From NCBI RefSeq assembly GCF_030695035.1, contig NZ_JAUYTT010000008.1:310001-374000 (forward strand): a DNA stretch of 64,000 bases. Direction: 5' to 3'. Of the stretch, positions 51,455-60,218 are shown piece by piece. Both the position numbers and the translations under genes were made by a program. This DNA comes from Frigidibacter sp. Lineage in GTDB: Bacteria; Pseudomonadota; Alphaproteobacteria; Rhodobacterales; Rhodobacteraceae. How positions within the stretch are numbered: position 1 is the stretch's first letter; the number at the start of each line of letters is the position of its first letter. The notes under the pieces were generated by a model. It had not been told where the DNA came from. It made no database searches and worked only from the letters and a program-made list of their open reading frames with translations.

Positions 51455-52117
51455 GTGAACGAGTTCGCAGCAGAACCGGAACCGGAGGATGAGGCGCTGC
51501 AGGACGGCGGCGCGCGCCCGCGCACCCGTATCCAGCGCCGCAATACCGGGGCCATCCTCGATGCCGCGCTGGAGGTGTTCTCGGCGCAGGGCTTCCGCGG
51601 CGCGACTCTGGACCAGATCGCCGAGGTGGCGGGGCTGTCCAAGCCCAACCTGCTCTATTACTTCGCCTCCAAGGAAGCGATCCATGTGGAGCTGTTATCG
51701 GGGCTGATGGACACCTGGCTCGACCCGCTGCGCGAGATGGACCCGGAGGGCGAGCCCGAGGCCGAGATCATGGCCTATGTCCGGCGCAAGCTGCAGATGG
51801 CGCGGGATTACCCGCGCGAAAGCCGGCTTTTCGCCAATGAGATCCTGCAGGGCGCGCCGCGGATGCGCGCGGCCATCGAGGGCGAGCTGAAGGATCTGGT
51901 CGACGAGAAGGCCGCAGTGATCCGCGGCTGGCAGCAGGCGGGCAAGATCGCGGGCGTTCATCCGCATCACCTGATCTTCTCGATCTGGGCGCTGACCCAG
52001 CATTACGCCGATTTCGACATGCAGGTGCGCGCCGTGCTGGGGCCAGAGGGGGAGGATCCGTTCCCCGAGGCGGGGAAGTTTCTGGACACGCTGTTCGGGC
52101 GGTTGCTGGCGCCGTGA
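51455..52117 (+). CDS. rutR: TetR-family regulator of the RutR type
   Basis: A 220-residue regulator. The N-terminal helix-turn-helix is at about residues 28-75 (ILDAALEVFSAQGFRGATLD and VAGLSKPNLLYYFASKEAIH). The C-terminal domain resembles RutR/YcdC, which in E. coli binds uracil or thymine and controls pyrimidine breakdown. The GTG start has a GGGGGAG ribosome site. Two RutR-like operators lie in this region, one directly upstream of this gene, so autoregulation and control of the pyrimidine operons are likely. The N-terminal 25 residues are acidic and probably disordered. Confidence 0.85.
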   Translation: MNEFAAEPEPEDEALQDGGARPRTRIQRRNTGAILDAALEVFSAQGFRGATLDQIAEVAGLSKPNLLYYFASKEAIHVELLSGLMDTWLDPLREMDPEGEPEAEIMAYVRRKLQMARDYPRESRLFANEILQGAPRMRAAIEGELKDLVDEKAAVIRGWQQAGKIAGVHPHHLIFSIWALTQHYADFDMQVRAVLGPEGEDPFPEAGKFLDTLFGRLLAP

Positions 52118-52145
52118 GCATCCCCCATGAGAACGATTGTTGCTT

Positions 52146-52175
52146 TTGACACCGGCGCCGCTTTCGCGCGATAGT
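52146..52175 (+). promoter_or_regulatory. Candidate promoter of receiver-kinase operon
   Basis: TTGACA (52146-52151) and GATAGT (52170-52175) with an 18-bp spacer, 73 bp before the receiver gene. The -35 is a consensus match and the -10 agrees at four of six positions. Confidence 0.5.
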
Positions 52176-52248
52176 CGCCCCGGGGGATGGGAACGGGACG
52201 GCAAAGACGGACCAAAGCGTCACCTGCGGGAAGGGGGAGCCTGCATCC

Positions 52249-52617
52249 ATGGACAAGCGCGTATTGCTGATCGAGGACGAGCCGAACATCATCGAGGCGA
52301 TCCGGTTCATCCTGGCGCGCGATGGCTGGGCGGTGGCGACGCATTCCGATGGGGAAACCGCGCTGACCGCGATCCGCGCGAGCGTTCCCGATGTGCTGGT
52401 GCTGGATGTGATGCTGCCGGGGCGGTCCGGCTTTGACATCCTCGCCGATCTGCGCGCCGATCCGGGGCTGCAGGCGCTGCCGGTGCTGATGCTGACCGCC
52501 AAGGGACAGGGCCGCGCCCGCGATGCTGCCGAGCAGGCGGGGGCCGACCGCTTCCTGAGCAAGCCCTTCGCCAATGCCGAGGTGCTGGCGACGGTGCGCG
52601 AACTGGCGGGGCTGTAA
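52249..52617 (+). CDS. Single-domain response regulator
   Basis: A 122-residue CheY-like receiver with no output domain. The phosphoacceptor is Asp53 (VLVLDVMLPGRSG), the acidic pocket is in LLIEDEPN, the switch threonine lies in LMLTAKG and the conserved lysine is Lys105 (FLSKPFAN). It is the first gene of a run with a small membrane protein and a histidine kinase, so the kinase is the probable phosphodonor. Output must go through a protein contact. Confidence 0.9.
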   Translation: MDKRVLLIEDEPNIIEAIRFILARDGWAVATHSDGETALTAIRASVPDVLVLDVMLPGRSGFDILADLRADPGLQALPVLMLTAKGQGRARDAAEQAGADRFLSKPFANAEVLATVRELAGL

Positions 52618-52622
52618 CCCCG

Positions 52623-52922
52623 ATGCCGACGCGCAGCACGCCGCTGTTCCTTGCGCGCCGCAGCTATCGGCGGCGGCGGGTGATGGATGCGGCACGGATG
52701 CTGCCGGTGGTGGGCGGCTTCCTTGTCGCGCTGCCGATCCTGTGGCGGCCGGCGGAAACGCCGGGGGGCGAGACGGCCTCGGGTGTCGTGTATCTGTTCA
52801 CCGTCTGGGCGCTGCTGATCATCGCCGCGGCGGTTCTGGCGCGGCGCCTGTCGCCGGCGCTGGAGGATGAGGCGGGCGACACCCCCGAGCATCTGCGCGG
52901 CCCCGGCGCGGAGCGGCGCTGA
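52623..52922 (+). CDS. Small two-helix membrane protein before the SLC5-like kinase
   Basis: A 99-residue protein with a basic N-terminus (RRSYRRRRVMDAARM), two hydrophobic helices (about residues 26-42 and 53-72) and an acidic C-terminal tail. It overlaps the kinase gene by ATGA. Small two-helix proteins commonly accompany SLC5-type symporters (as YjcH with ActP), so this may be a partner of the symporter part of the next protein. That comparison is by layout only; no sequence family was recognised. Confidence 0.65.
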   Translation: MPTRSTPLFLARRSYRRRRVMDAARMLPVVGGFLVALPILWRPAETPGGETASGVVYLFTVWALLIIAAAVLARRLSPALEDEAGDTPEHLRGPGAERR

Positions 52923-55612
52923 TGGTGCCCTTCAACCTGCTGGTCGCGGCCTGCCTGATCTATGTGATCTTGCTGTTCCTTGTGGCCTTCTGGGCCGAGC
53001 AGCAGGCGCGGCTTGGCCGGGTGAAATGGCTGCGATCCCCGGTGGTCTACACGCTGTCGCTGTCGATCTACTGCACCGCCTGGACCTTCTATGGCGCCGT
53101 TGGCTATGCGGCGCGGTCGGGGCTGGAGTTCGTCACCATCTACCTGGGCCCGACGCTGGTGCTGATCGGCTGGTGGTGGGTGCTGCGCAAGCTGGTGCGG
53201 ATCGGGCGCACGCAGCGGGTGACCTCGATTGCCGACCTGATTTCCTCGCGCTTCGGCAAGTCGAACCTCTTGGGGGTGATTGTCACGCTGATCTGCGTGG
53301 TGGCGGCGACGCCCTATATCGCGCTGCAGCTGCAATCGGTGACGCTGTCCTTCAACGTGTTCGCCGGGCCGGTGCCGGAAGGCTGGGCACTGCGCGACAG
53401 CAATTCAACGGCGCTGTGGGTGGCGGCGGGGCTCACGCTGTTCACCATCCTGTTCGGCACCCGCAACCTCGACGCGAATGAGCGGCATAACGGCGTCGTC
53501 ACCGCCATCGCGCTGGAGGCGGTGGTGAAGCTGGTCGCATTGCTGGCGGTGGGGGTGTTCACCGTCTGGGTGGTGGCCTCGGGGCCTGCGGATATCCTGT
53601 CGCGGATCGAGGCCTCGGACATTGCCGATTGGCAGATGCAGCCGGGCCGGTGGGCGGGGCTGACCTTCCTGGCCGGCGCCGCGATCCTGACGCTGCCGCG
53701 GATGTTTCAGGTGATGGTGGTCGAGAACGCCGATGAGCGGCACATGGCCACCGCAAGCTGGGCCTTTCCGCTGTACCTGTTCGCCATGAGCCTCTTCGTG
53801 GTGCCGATTGCCGTGGTGGGGCTTGCGGTGCTGCCCGCGGGGTCGAACCCCGACCTCTTCGTGCTGACGCTGCCGCTGGCCTTCGATCAGGGCGGGCTGG
53901 CGATGCTGGCCTTTCTGGGGGGCTTCTCCTCTGCCACGTCGATGGTGATTGTCGAAGCGATTGCGCTGGCGACGATGGTGTCGAACCATATCGTGATGCC
54001 GCTGTGGCTGCGGTTCCGCACCGGCGGGGCGCGCGGGGCGGGCGATGTGCGCGGGCTGGTGCTGAATGCGCGGCGGCTGTCGATCGCCGGGGTGCTGGCG
54101 CTTGGCTATGCCTATTTCGCGCTGTCGGGCGGGTCTTCGGCGCTGGCGGCGATTGGCCTCATCAGCTTTGTCGGCGTGGCGCAGATCCTGCCGGCGATGC
54201 TGGGGGGCCTGTTCTGGCGCGGGGCGACGCGGATCGGGGCGGCGGCGGGGCTGCTGACCGGGTTCGCTATCTGGCTTTATGCGCTGTTCCTGCCGTCTTT
54301 CGGGGCGGGCGGGCTGTTCGGGACCGAGCTGATGCTGCAGGGTCCGCTGGGGATCGGCTGGTTGCGCCCGCAGGCGCTGTTCGGGATCGGCGGGATCGAT
54401 CCGCTGCTGCACGCGCTGTTCTGGTCGCTGTCGCTGAACACGGCGCTGTTCTGCGCGGTGTCGCTGCTGACCTTCCCGGGGCCGATGGAGCGGTTGCAGG
54501 GCGTGGCCTTCGTCAATGTCTTCGACCATTCGGGACCGACCCGCGGCTGGTCGCGCGGCGGGGCCGAGGCCGAGGATCTGCTGGCGATGGCGCAGGGTAT
54601 CCTGGGCGCAGACGAGGCGCAGGGCTTCTTTCAGGCGCAGGCGGCGGCACAGGGCAAGGCCGGGTTCCTGCCCGACACCACGCCGGAGTTCTTTGCCGCG
54701 CTGGAGCGGCGGCTGGCCGGGTCGGTGGGGGCCGCGACGGCCCATGCTATGATCGCGCAATTCGCGGCCGGGGCGGCGGTCTCGGTGCAGGACCTGATGG
54801 CGGTCGCCAACGAGGCGCAGCAGATCATGGAGTACTCCAGCCAGCTGGAGGCGAAATCCGAGGAGCTGGCCCGCACCGCCCGCGCGCTGAGCGAGGCGAA
54901 CGAGAAGCTGCAGGCGCTGTCGGTGCAGAAGGACGCGTTCCTCAGCCAGATCAGCCATGAACTGCGCACCCCGATGACCTCGATCCGGGCGTTTTCCGAG
55001 ATCCTGATGGAGGGCGGGCTCGAAGGCCCCGATCAGGCGCGCTATGCCGAGATCATCCATGATGAGACGATCCGGCTGACCCGGCTGCTCGATGACCTGC
55101 TGGACCTGTCGGTGCTGGAGAATGGCCGCGTGCAGCTGAACGTGCAGGTCGCGAACCTGCATGACCTGATCGACCGGGCCCTGCAGGCGGCGGGGCAGAC
55201 GCGGGCGGAACGGCGCTTCGTGATCCACCGCGACCTCCCGACCGAGCATATGCCGATCTTCACCGATACTGACCGGCTGGTGCAGGTGTTCATCAACCTC
55301 ATCTCCAACGCGCGGAAGTATTGCGATGCGGCGCGGCCCGAGCTGACGATCAAGGTGCGGCGGCGCGGCGGGCAGATCGAGGTGGATTTCATCGACAATG
55401 GCAGCGGCATCCCCGCGGGATCACAATCGCTGGTCTTCGAGAAATTCGCGCGGCTGACCGATACCACCCGCGCCGGCGGGGCCGGGCTGGGGCTGGCGAT
55501 CTGCCGCGAGATCATGGCCAATCTGGGCGGCACCATCACCTATGTTCCGGGGCAGGGCGGCGCGGCGTTCAGGGTGGCGCTGCCCGCCCGGCGGCAGCGC
55601 GAGGCGGCCTGA
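52922..55612 (+). CDS. Histidine kinase fused to an SLC5-type symporter domain
   Basis: An 896-residue sensor kinase. The first about 530 residues form some 12-13 membrane helices of the sodium/solute symporter family (YCTAWTFYGAVGYAARSG, ILTLPRMFQV), as in CbrA and CrbS. A coiled-coil linker (about 620-670) leads to the HisKA domain with phosphoacceptor His679 (ISHELRTPM) and an HATPase domain with N, G1 and G2 boxes (LISNARKY, DNGSGIP, GAGLGLAI). No PAS or attached receiver is seen. It is translationally coupled to the small membrane protein. Confidence 0.9.
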   Translation: MVPFNLLVAACLIYVILLFLVAFWAEQQARLGRVKWLRSPVVYTLSLSIYCTAWTFYGAVGYAARSGLEFVTIYLGPTLVLIGWWWVLRKLVRIGRTQRVTSIADLISSRFGKSNLLGVIVTLICVVAATPYIALQLQSVTLSFNVFAGPVPEGWALRDSNSTALWVAAGLTLFTILFGTRNLDANERHNGVVTAIALEAVVKLVALLAVGVFTVWVVASGPADILSRIEASDIADWQMQPGRWAGLTFLAGAAILTLPRMFQVMVVENADERHMATASWAFPLYLFAMSLFVVPIAVVGLAVLPAGSNPDLFVLTLPLAFDQGGLAMLAFLGGFSSATSMVIVEAIALATMVSNHIVMPLWLRFRTGGARGAGDVRGLVLNARRLSIAGVLALGYAYFALSGGSSALAAIGLISFVGVAQILPAMLGGLFWRGATRIGAAAGLLTGFAIWLYALFLPSFGAGGLFGTELMLQGPLGIGWLRPQALFGIGGIDPLLHALFWSLSLNTALFCAVSLLTFPGPMERLQGVAFVNVFDHSGPTRGWSRGGAEAEDLLAMAQGILGADEAQGFFQAQAAAQGKAGFLPDTTPEFFAALERRLAGSVGAATAHAMIAQFAAGAAVSVQDLMAVANEAQQIMEYSSQLEAKSEELARTARALSEANEKLQALSVQKDAFLSQISHELRTPMTSIRAFSEILMEGGLEGPDQARYAEIIHDETIRLTRLLDDLLDLSVLENGRVQLNVQVANLHDLIDRALQAAGQTRAERRFVIHRDLPTEHMPIFTDTDRLVQVFINLISNARKYCDAARPELTIKVRRRGGQIEVDFIDNGSGIPAGSQSLVFEKFARLTDTTRAGGAGLGLAICREIMANLGGTITYVPGQGGAAFRVALPARRQREAA

Positions 55613-55715
55613 GCGGCCGAGGCGGCGGCGCTAACCTCTTGGTAACGCTGATCTGCCACAGATGGGCCTGACGGCCCGCGAACCCGGGGCGGAGGGATTG
55701 GCAGGAACCGCAGGG

Positions 55716-56840
55716 ATGACGGCAGGGACGCAGACGGTGATGCGCCGCAAGGCCGGGGCGGGGCGCCGCGCGCCCGCCACCTCGCCGATGACGCCCGAGA
55801 AGGCGCTCGGCCAGGCTTTTGCCCGCGCCGCGCAGGAGCTGCTGGAGCTGCCGCTGAAGGTGGCCTCGATCACCGAGACCCGGATGACGCTGGCCGACCT
55901 GCCCGAGGCGCTGGAGGACCGGGCGCTGCTGGCGGTGCTGGAAGGGCCCGCCGAGGCGCTGGGGCTGATGGTGCTCTCGCCCCCGGTGCTGTCGTCGCTG
56001 CTGGAAATGCGGATGATGGGCCGGATGTCGGCAAGCCCGCCCGCGCCGCGCCGCCCCACCCGCACCGATGCCGCGATCTCCGCCGATATCATCGACGCCG
56101 CGCTGGCCAGCTTCGAGGCGGCGCTGGTGGGCGATCCGGCACTGATCTGGGCGGGAGGCTTCCGCTATGGCTCGTTCCTTGACGATCCGAGGACGCTGCC
56201 GCTGATCCTCGAGGATACCGGCTACCGGGTGTTCCGGCTGGTGCTGGACATTGGCGTGGGCAGCGCCGCGCGCGAGGGCGGGGTGCTGCTGGCGCTGCCC
56301 GCCGAGGGGCGGGGAAGATTTGTGGAGGCCGTGGTGGGCCGGGTGGAAGGCGAGGCCTCGCAGCCCGCGGGCTGGCCGGAGCGGCTGGAACAGGCGGTGA
56401 TGTCCGCGACAGGGCAGGTGGAGGCGGTGCTGGCCCGCCTGACCCTGCCCGTCGGCGCCATCCTTGCGCTGCGCCCCGGCGCGACCCTGCCGCTGGCCGA
56501 GGACACGCTGGAACAGCTGCGGCTGGAGGGCCCCGGCGGCAGGCTGCTGGCCCGCGCGAGGCTGGGCCAGAACCGGGGGTTCCGCGCGGTGCGGCTGGTA
56601 GAGGAGGGGGAAGAGCGCGCGCCTGCCGCGGGTGCGGGCAGCGCGCTGGCGGTCGACGCGACGGGATGGGGCAGTGACGCGGCGCCCAGCTGGGACGATC
56701 CGGTGGAGGATGAGGATGCGGTGATGCCGATGATGCCGATGGCGGATCTGGCGACGATGGACATGGGCGGGTTCGGGCTGGATGCGCTTGGGGAGGGCGA
56801 GGCGGGGGAACTGCCGCCGTTGCGGATGGGGGGGATGTAG
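55716..56840 (+). CDS. Orphan FliM/FliN family protein
   Basis: A 374-residue protein whose central and C-terminal parts resemble flagellar motor switch proteins: a CheC/FliM-like middle region (about residues 60-215) and a SpoA-type region (about 220-310, LARLTLPVGAILALRPGATL). The C-terminal tail is acidic and Met/Gly-rich. No flagellar genes are nearby; instead it follows the receiver and kinase genes by about 100 bp. The ATG at 55716 is preferred over 55662, which lacks a ribosome site. It may be a flagellar switch variant or a secretion-type SpoA protein. Confidence 0.72.
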   Translation: MTAGTQTVMRRKAGAGRRAPATSPMTPEKALGQAFARAAQELLELPLKVASITETRMTLADLPEALEDRALLAVLEGPAEALGLMVLSPPVLSSLLEMRMMGRMSASPPAPRRPTRTDAAISADIIDAALASFEAALVGDPALIWAGGFRYGSFLDDPRTLPLILEDTGYRVFRLVLDIGVGSAAREGGVLLALPAEGRGRFVEAVVGRVEGEASQPAGWPERLEQAVMSATGQVEAVLARLTLPVGAILALRPGATLPLAEDTLEQLRLEGPGGRLLARARLGQNRGFRAVRLVEEGEERAPAAGAGSALAVDATGWGSDAAPSWDDPVEDEDAVMPMMPMADLATMDMGGFGLDALGEGEAGELPPLRMGGM

Positions 56841-56973
56841 GGGGGGTGCGTTTGAACTCTTGCACAGGGCACCTGCCGGACAGCCGTCAGAGGCGGTCGC
56901 GATCCAGATAAAGGTTGACCGCAGTCCGGCGCCGCCTGAACATAGAGGGAACACGGCAGCAAAGGGCAACCCG

Positions 56974-57537
56974 GTGCGCATCAAGGTTCGGGCCGAACTT
57001 CAGTCGATCGAGCCCCTCGATGCAATCGAGGAGCAACAGATCCGCAGCTCCATCGACTGGATCGACAGCGGAGCCGAACTGATCCGGCGCAGGAAACCCG
57101 CCACCCCACCAAGGCATCTTGTATCGTACTTTGCCCTGATCGATGGCGACTGGATTCTTCTGGTTGACCATATCAACGCGAAACTGTGGCTGCCGCCCGG
57201 CGGGCATGTCGAGGCCGGCGAGACCCCGAGGCAGACGGTCGAGCGTGAGGTGCACGAAGAGCTTGGCATTCCCGCCGATTTTCTGGTCCCATACCCGATC
57301 TTCCTCACGGTGACGGAGACTGTTGGACTGACGGCCGGCCATGTCGATGTGTCCCTTTGGTTCGTGTTGAAGGGATGCCGGGGTCAGCCGCTCGACTTTG
57401 ACCATTCGGAGTTTCACGAGGTCCGTTGGTTTCACCGTGACGCCCTGCCGCTTGATCGGATGGAGCCGAACCTCCTTCGCTTCATGGGCAAGCTGGACAA
57501 GAGTTATCGGGCAGGGCAGGCGTCGCTCCGTCGCTGA
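56974..57537 (+). CDS. Nudix hydrolase
   Basis: A 187-residue Nudix-fold pyrophosphohydrolase. The Nudix box is complete: GHVEAGETPRQTVEREVHEE followed by LGI, with the expected glycine, REXXEE core and hydrophobic end. The substrate is not evident; nucleotide-sugar or oxidised nucleotide hydrolysis are options. A GTG start with an AAAGGG ribosome site is used. By eye the gene is less GC-rich than its neighbours and uses codons such as ATT, CTT and TTT more often, which may reflect recent transfer. Confidence 0.8.
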   Translation: MRIKVRAELQSIEPLDAIEEQQIRSSIDWIDSGAELIRRRKPATPPRHLVSYFALIDGDWILLVDHINAKLWLPPGGHVEAGETPRQTVEREVHEELGIPADFLVPYPIFLTVTETVGLTAGHVDVSLWFVLKGCRGQPLDFDHSEFHEVRWFHRDALPLDRMEPNLLRFMGKLDKSYRAGQASLRR

Positions 57538-57623
57538 GCGGGAGATCATGCGAGGATATGACCGGAATGTAGAGGGGGCCGCGCCGCCGATGCCCCCCCA
57601 CGCGACACGTGCGCGCATCCTCC

Positions 57624-57652
57624 TTGGCCCCGGCGGCGGCAGGCTCTATGAT
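57624..57652 (+). promoter_or_regulatory. Candidate ccmF promoter
   Basis: TTGGCC (57624-57629), 17-bp spacer, TATGAT (57647-57652). The -10 agrees with consensus at five of six positions. It lies 33 bp before the ccmF start, leaving room for a GAGGAGG ribosome site. Confidence 0.5.
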
Positions 57653-57684
57653 CGGAGCTCTGCAGACCTGAGGAGGTTCCCCGC

Positions 57685-59667
57685 ATGATCACCGAACTGG
57701 GCCATTTCGCCCTGATACTGGCGTTTGCCGTGGCGATCTTGCAATCGACCGTGCCTCTGGTCGGGGCGCAGAAGGGCTGGGGCGGGTGGATGGCGGTTGC
57801 CGCGCCGGCCGCGACCGTTCAATTTGCGTTGATCGCGTTTTCCTTCGCGGCGCTGACGCAGGCCTTCGTCACCTCGGATTTCTCGCTGCAGGTGGTCTGG
57901 GCCAACTCGCATACCGACAAGCCGATGCTCTACAAGGTGTCCGGCGTCTGGGGGAACCATGAGGGCTCTATGCTGCTCTGGGTGCTGATCCTGGCGCTGT
58001 TCGGGGCCTCGGCGGGCTGGTTCGGCGGGCAGTTGCCGCCGCGGCTGCGGTCGCGGGTGCTGGCGGTGCAGGGGATGATCGGGGTGGCGTTTCTGGCCTT
58101 CATCCTCTTCACCTCGAACCCTTTCGCGCGACTGGCCTCGCCGCCCTTCAACGGCAAGGACCTGAACCCGCTGCTGCAGGACCCGGGGCTCGCCTTCCAT
58201 CCGCCCTTCCTCTACCTCGGCTATGTCGGGCTGAGCATGGCGTTCAGCTTTGCGGTGGCGGCCCTGATCGAGGGGCGGGTCGATGCCGCCTGGGCCCGCT
58301 GGGTGCGGCCCTGGACGCTGGCGGCCTGGGTGTTCCTGACCATCGGCATCGCGCTTGGGTCGTGGTGGGCCTATTACGAGCTTGGCTGGGGCGGGTTCTG
58401 GTTCTGGGACCCGGTCGAGAATGCCAGCTTCATGCCCTGGCTGCTGGCCGGTGCGCTGCTGCATTCTGCCATCGTGGTGGAAAAGCGCGAGGCGCTGAAA
58501 AGCTGGACGATCCTGCTGGCGATCATGGCCTTCGGCTTCTCGCTGATCGGGACGTTTCTGGTGCGCTCGGGCGTCATCACCTCGGTCCATGCCTTTGCCA
58601 ATGACCCCGAGCGGGGGGTGTTCATCCTGATGATCCTCGGCGTCTTCCTCGGCGGCGCGCTGACGCTTTATGCGGCGCGGGCCGGGGCGATGCAGGCCAA
58701 GGGCGTGTTCGGGATGGTCAGCCGCGAGTCGGGGCTGGTGGTGAACAACATCTTGCTGGCGGTCTCGGCGCTGGTGGTGTTCGTGGGCACGATCTGGCCG
58801 CTGGTGGCGGAAATGGCCTGGGGGCGCAAGCTGTCGGTCGGGGCGCCGTTCTTCGACATGGCCTTCACGCCGTTCATGGTGCTGCTGGCCATCGTGCTGC
58901 CGGTGGGGGCGATGCTGCCCTGGAAGCGCGGCAGCATCGCCAAGGCCGCCTGGCCGCTGCGCGGCGCGCTGGCGCTGGCGGTGGCGGCGGGGCTGCTGGC
59001 CTATGCGGTGGGCACCAGCCGCACGGCGGTGGGGCCGATCGGCGCGGCGCTTGGCACCTGGCTGGTGGCCGGGGCCGCGGTCGATCTGTGGACGCGGACC
59101 GGGCAGGCGCGGCAAGGGGTTTCGGCGCGCTTCGGCCGTCTGGCGCGCCTTCCGCGGGCCGATTGGGGCAAGGCCACGGCCCATGCCGGGTTCGGCGTCA
59201 CCATGCTGGGCGTCGCGATGCTGACGGCTGGCGAGATCGAGGATATCCGCGTGGCGCAGATCGGCGCACCCTTTGAGGTGGCGGGGTATGAGATCACGCT
59301 CGATGCCGTGGAGGACCTGCAGGGGCCGAACTACAGCTCGACCCAAGCCACGCTGACGGTGCGGCGCGGCGGCAAGGTCGAGGCGGTGCTGCATCCCGAA
59401 AAGCGCGTCTATCCGGTACAGGCGATGCCGACGACCGAGGCCGATATCGACAACGGGCTGTTCCGCGACGTCTATCTGGTGATCGGCGACGCGCAGGACA
59501 GCGGCGGTTGGGCGGTGCGGACCTATATCAAGCCCTTCACCAGCTGGATCTGGGCCGGCTCGGCGCTGATGGCGCTTGGCGGGTTCCTCAGCCTGTCGGA
59601 CCGGCGCTACCGCGTGGCGGCCGGCGCGCGCAAGACCGCGGCCCTGCAAGCCACCCCGGCGGAGTGA
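57685..59667 (+). CDS. ccmF: Cytochrome c-type biogenesis protein CcmF
   Basis: A 660-residue inner-membrane haem lyase of System I cytochrome c maturation, which attaches haem to apocytochrome with CcmH. About 14-15 membrane helices are expected. The tryptophan-rich WWD region (ELGWGGFWFWDPVENASFMP) that binds haem and flanking histidines (VWGNHEGS, FHPPFLYLGY) are present. It lies 5 bp before ccmH. Other ccm genes are elsewhere. Confidence 0.95.
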   Translation: MITELGHFALILAFAVAILQSTVPLVGAQKGWGGWMAVAAPAATVQFALIAFSFAALTQAFVTSDFSLQVVWANSHTDKPMLYKVSGVWGNHEGSMLLWVLILALFGASAGWFGGQLPPRLRSRVLAVQGMIGVAFLAFILFTSNPFARLASPPFNGKDLNPLLQDPGLAFHPPFLYLGYVGLSMAFSFAVAALIEGRVDAAWARWVRPWTLAAWVFLTIGIALGSWWAYYELGWGGFWFWDPVENASFMPWLLAGALLHSAIVVEKREALKSWTILLAIMAFGFSLIGTFLVRSGVITSVHAFANDPERGVFILMILGVFLGGALTLYAARAGAMQAKGVFGMVSRESGLVVNNILLAVSALVVFVGTIWPLVAEMAWGRKLSVGAPFFDMAFTPFMVLLAIVLPVGAMLPWKRGSIAKAAWPLRGALALAVAAGLLAYAVGTSRTAVGPIGAALGTWLVAGAAVDLWTRTGQARQGVSARFGRLARLPRADWGKATAHAGFGVTMLGVAMLTAGEIEDIRVAQIGAPFEVAGYEITLDAVEDLQGPNYSSTQATLTVRRGGKVEAVLHPEKRVYPVQAMPTTEADIDNGLFRDVYLVIGDAQDSGGWAVRTYIKPFTSWIWAGSALMALGGFLSLSDRRYRVAAGARKTAALQATPAE

Positions 59668-59672
59668 GGCAG

Positions 59673-60152
59673 ATGAAACGCCTGATGCTGATCCTGGCGC
59701 TGCTTATGGCGCCGATATTTACCTCGATTGTGGCGGCCCCGGCCTATGCGGTGCAACCCGATGAGGTGCTGGCCGACCCGGTGCTTGAATCGCGGGCGCG
59801 CGAGCTGTCCAAGGTGCTGCGCTGCCCGGTCTGCCAGTCGGAAAACATCGACGAATCGAATGCCGAGGTCTCGCGCGACCTGCGCATTCTGGTGCGCGAG
59901 CGGCTGGTGGCCGGCGACAGCGACAGCGATGTGCTGGACTATATCACCGACCGCTATGGCGAATATGTGCTGTTCCAGCCCGATGCCAGCGGCGGCAACC
60001 TGATCCTGTGGCTGGCGGGGCCGGTGATGTTGCTGGCGGGGCTGGGGATCGGGTTTTCGTTCCTGCGCGGCCGCCGCCCGGGATCCGAGGCTCCGGTCGA
60101 GGCGCTGGATGCCGCCGAACAGCGCCGGTTGGATGAAATCCTGAACAAGTGA
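59673..60152 (+). CDS. ccmH: Cytochrome c-type biogenesis protein CcmH
   Basis: A 159-residue membrane-anchored thiol oxidoreductase that reduces the CXXCH of apocytochrome c before haem attachment. An N-terminal signal (residues 1-26) is followed by the active site LRCPVCQ with Cys51 and Cys54 and a C-terminal membrane helix (about 108-128). The C-terminal TPR part found in longer CcmH proteins is missing, so a separate CcmI is expected elsewhere. It is cotranscribed with ccmF. Confidence 0.94.
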   Translation: MKRLMLILALLMAPIFTSIVAAPAYAVQPDEVLADPVLESRARELSKVLRCPVCQSENIDESNAEVSRDLRILVRERLVAGDSDSDVLDYITDRYGEYVLFQPDASGGNLILWLAGPVMLLAGLGIGFSFLRGRRPGSEAPVEALDAAEQRRLDEILNK

Positions 60153-60218
60153 CGCGCCGTTCTGCTGTGCCAATCCTTCCGCGCGGGTAAGCTGCCGCAA
60201 AGCGAGGGAGGAACCGCC

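Noticed and set aside
57646-59649. A 667-residue minus-strand open frame opposite ccmF.
   Set aside because: Its His/Gln/Arg/Pro-rich translation is the antisense image of membrane-helix codons; ccmF is unambiguous.
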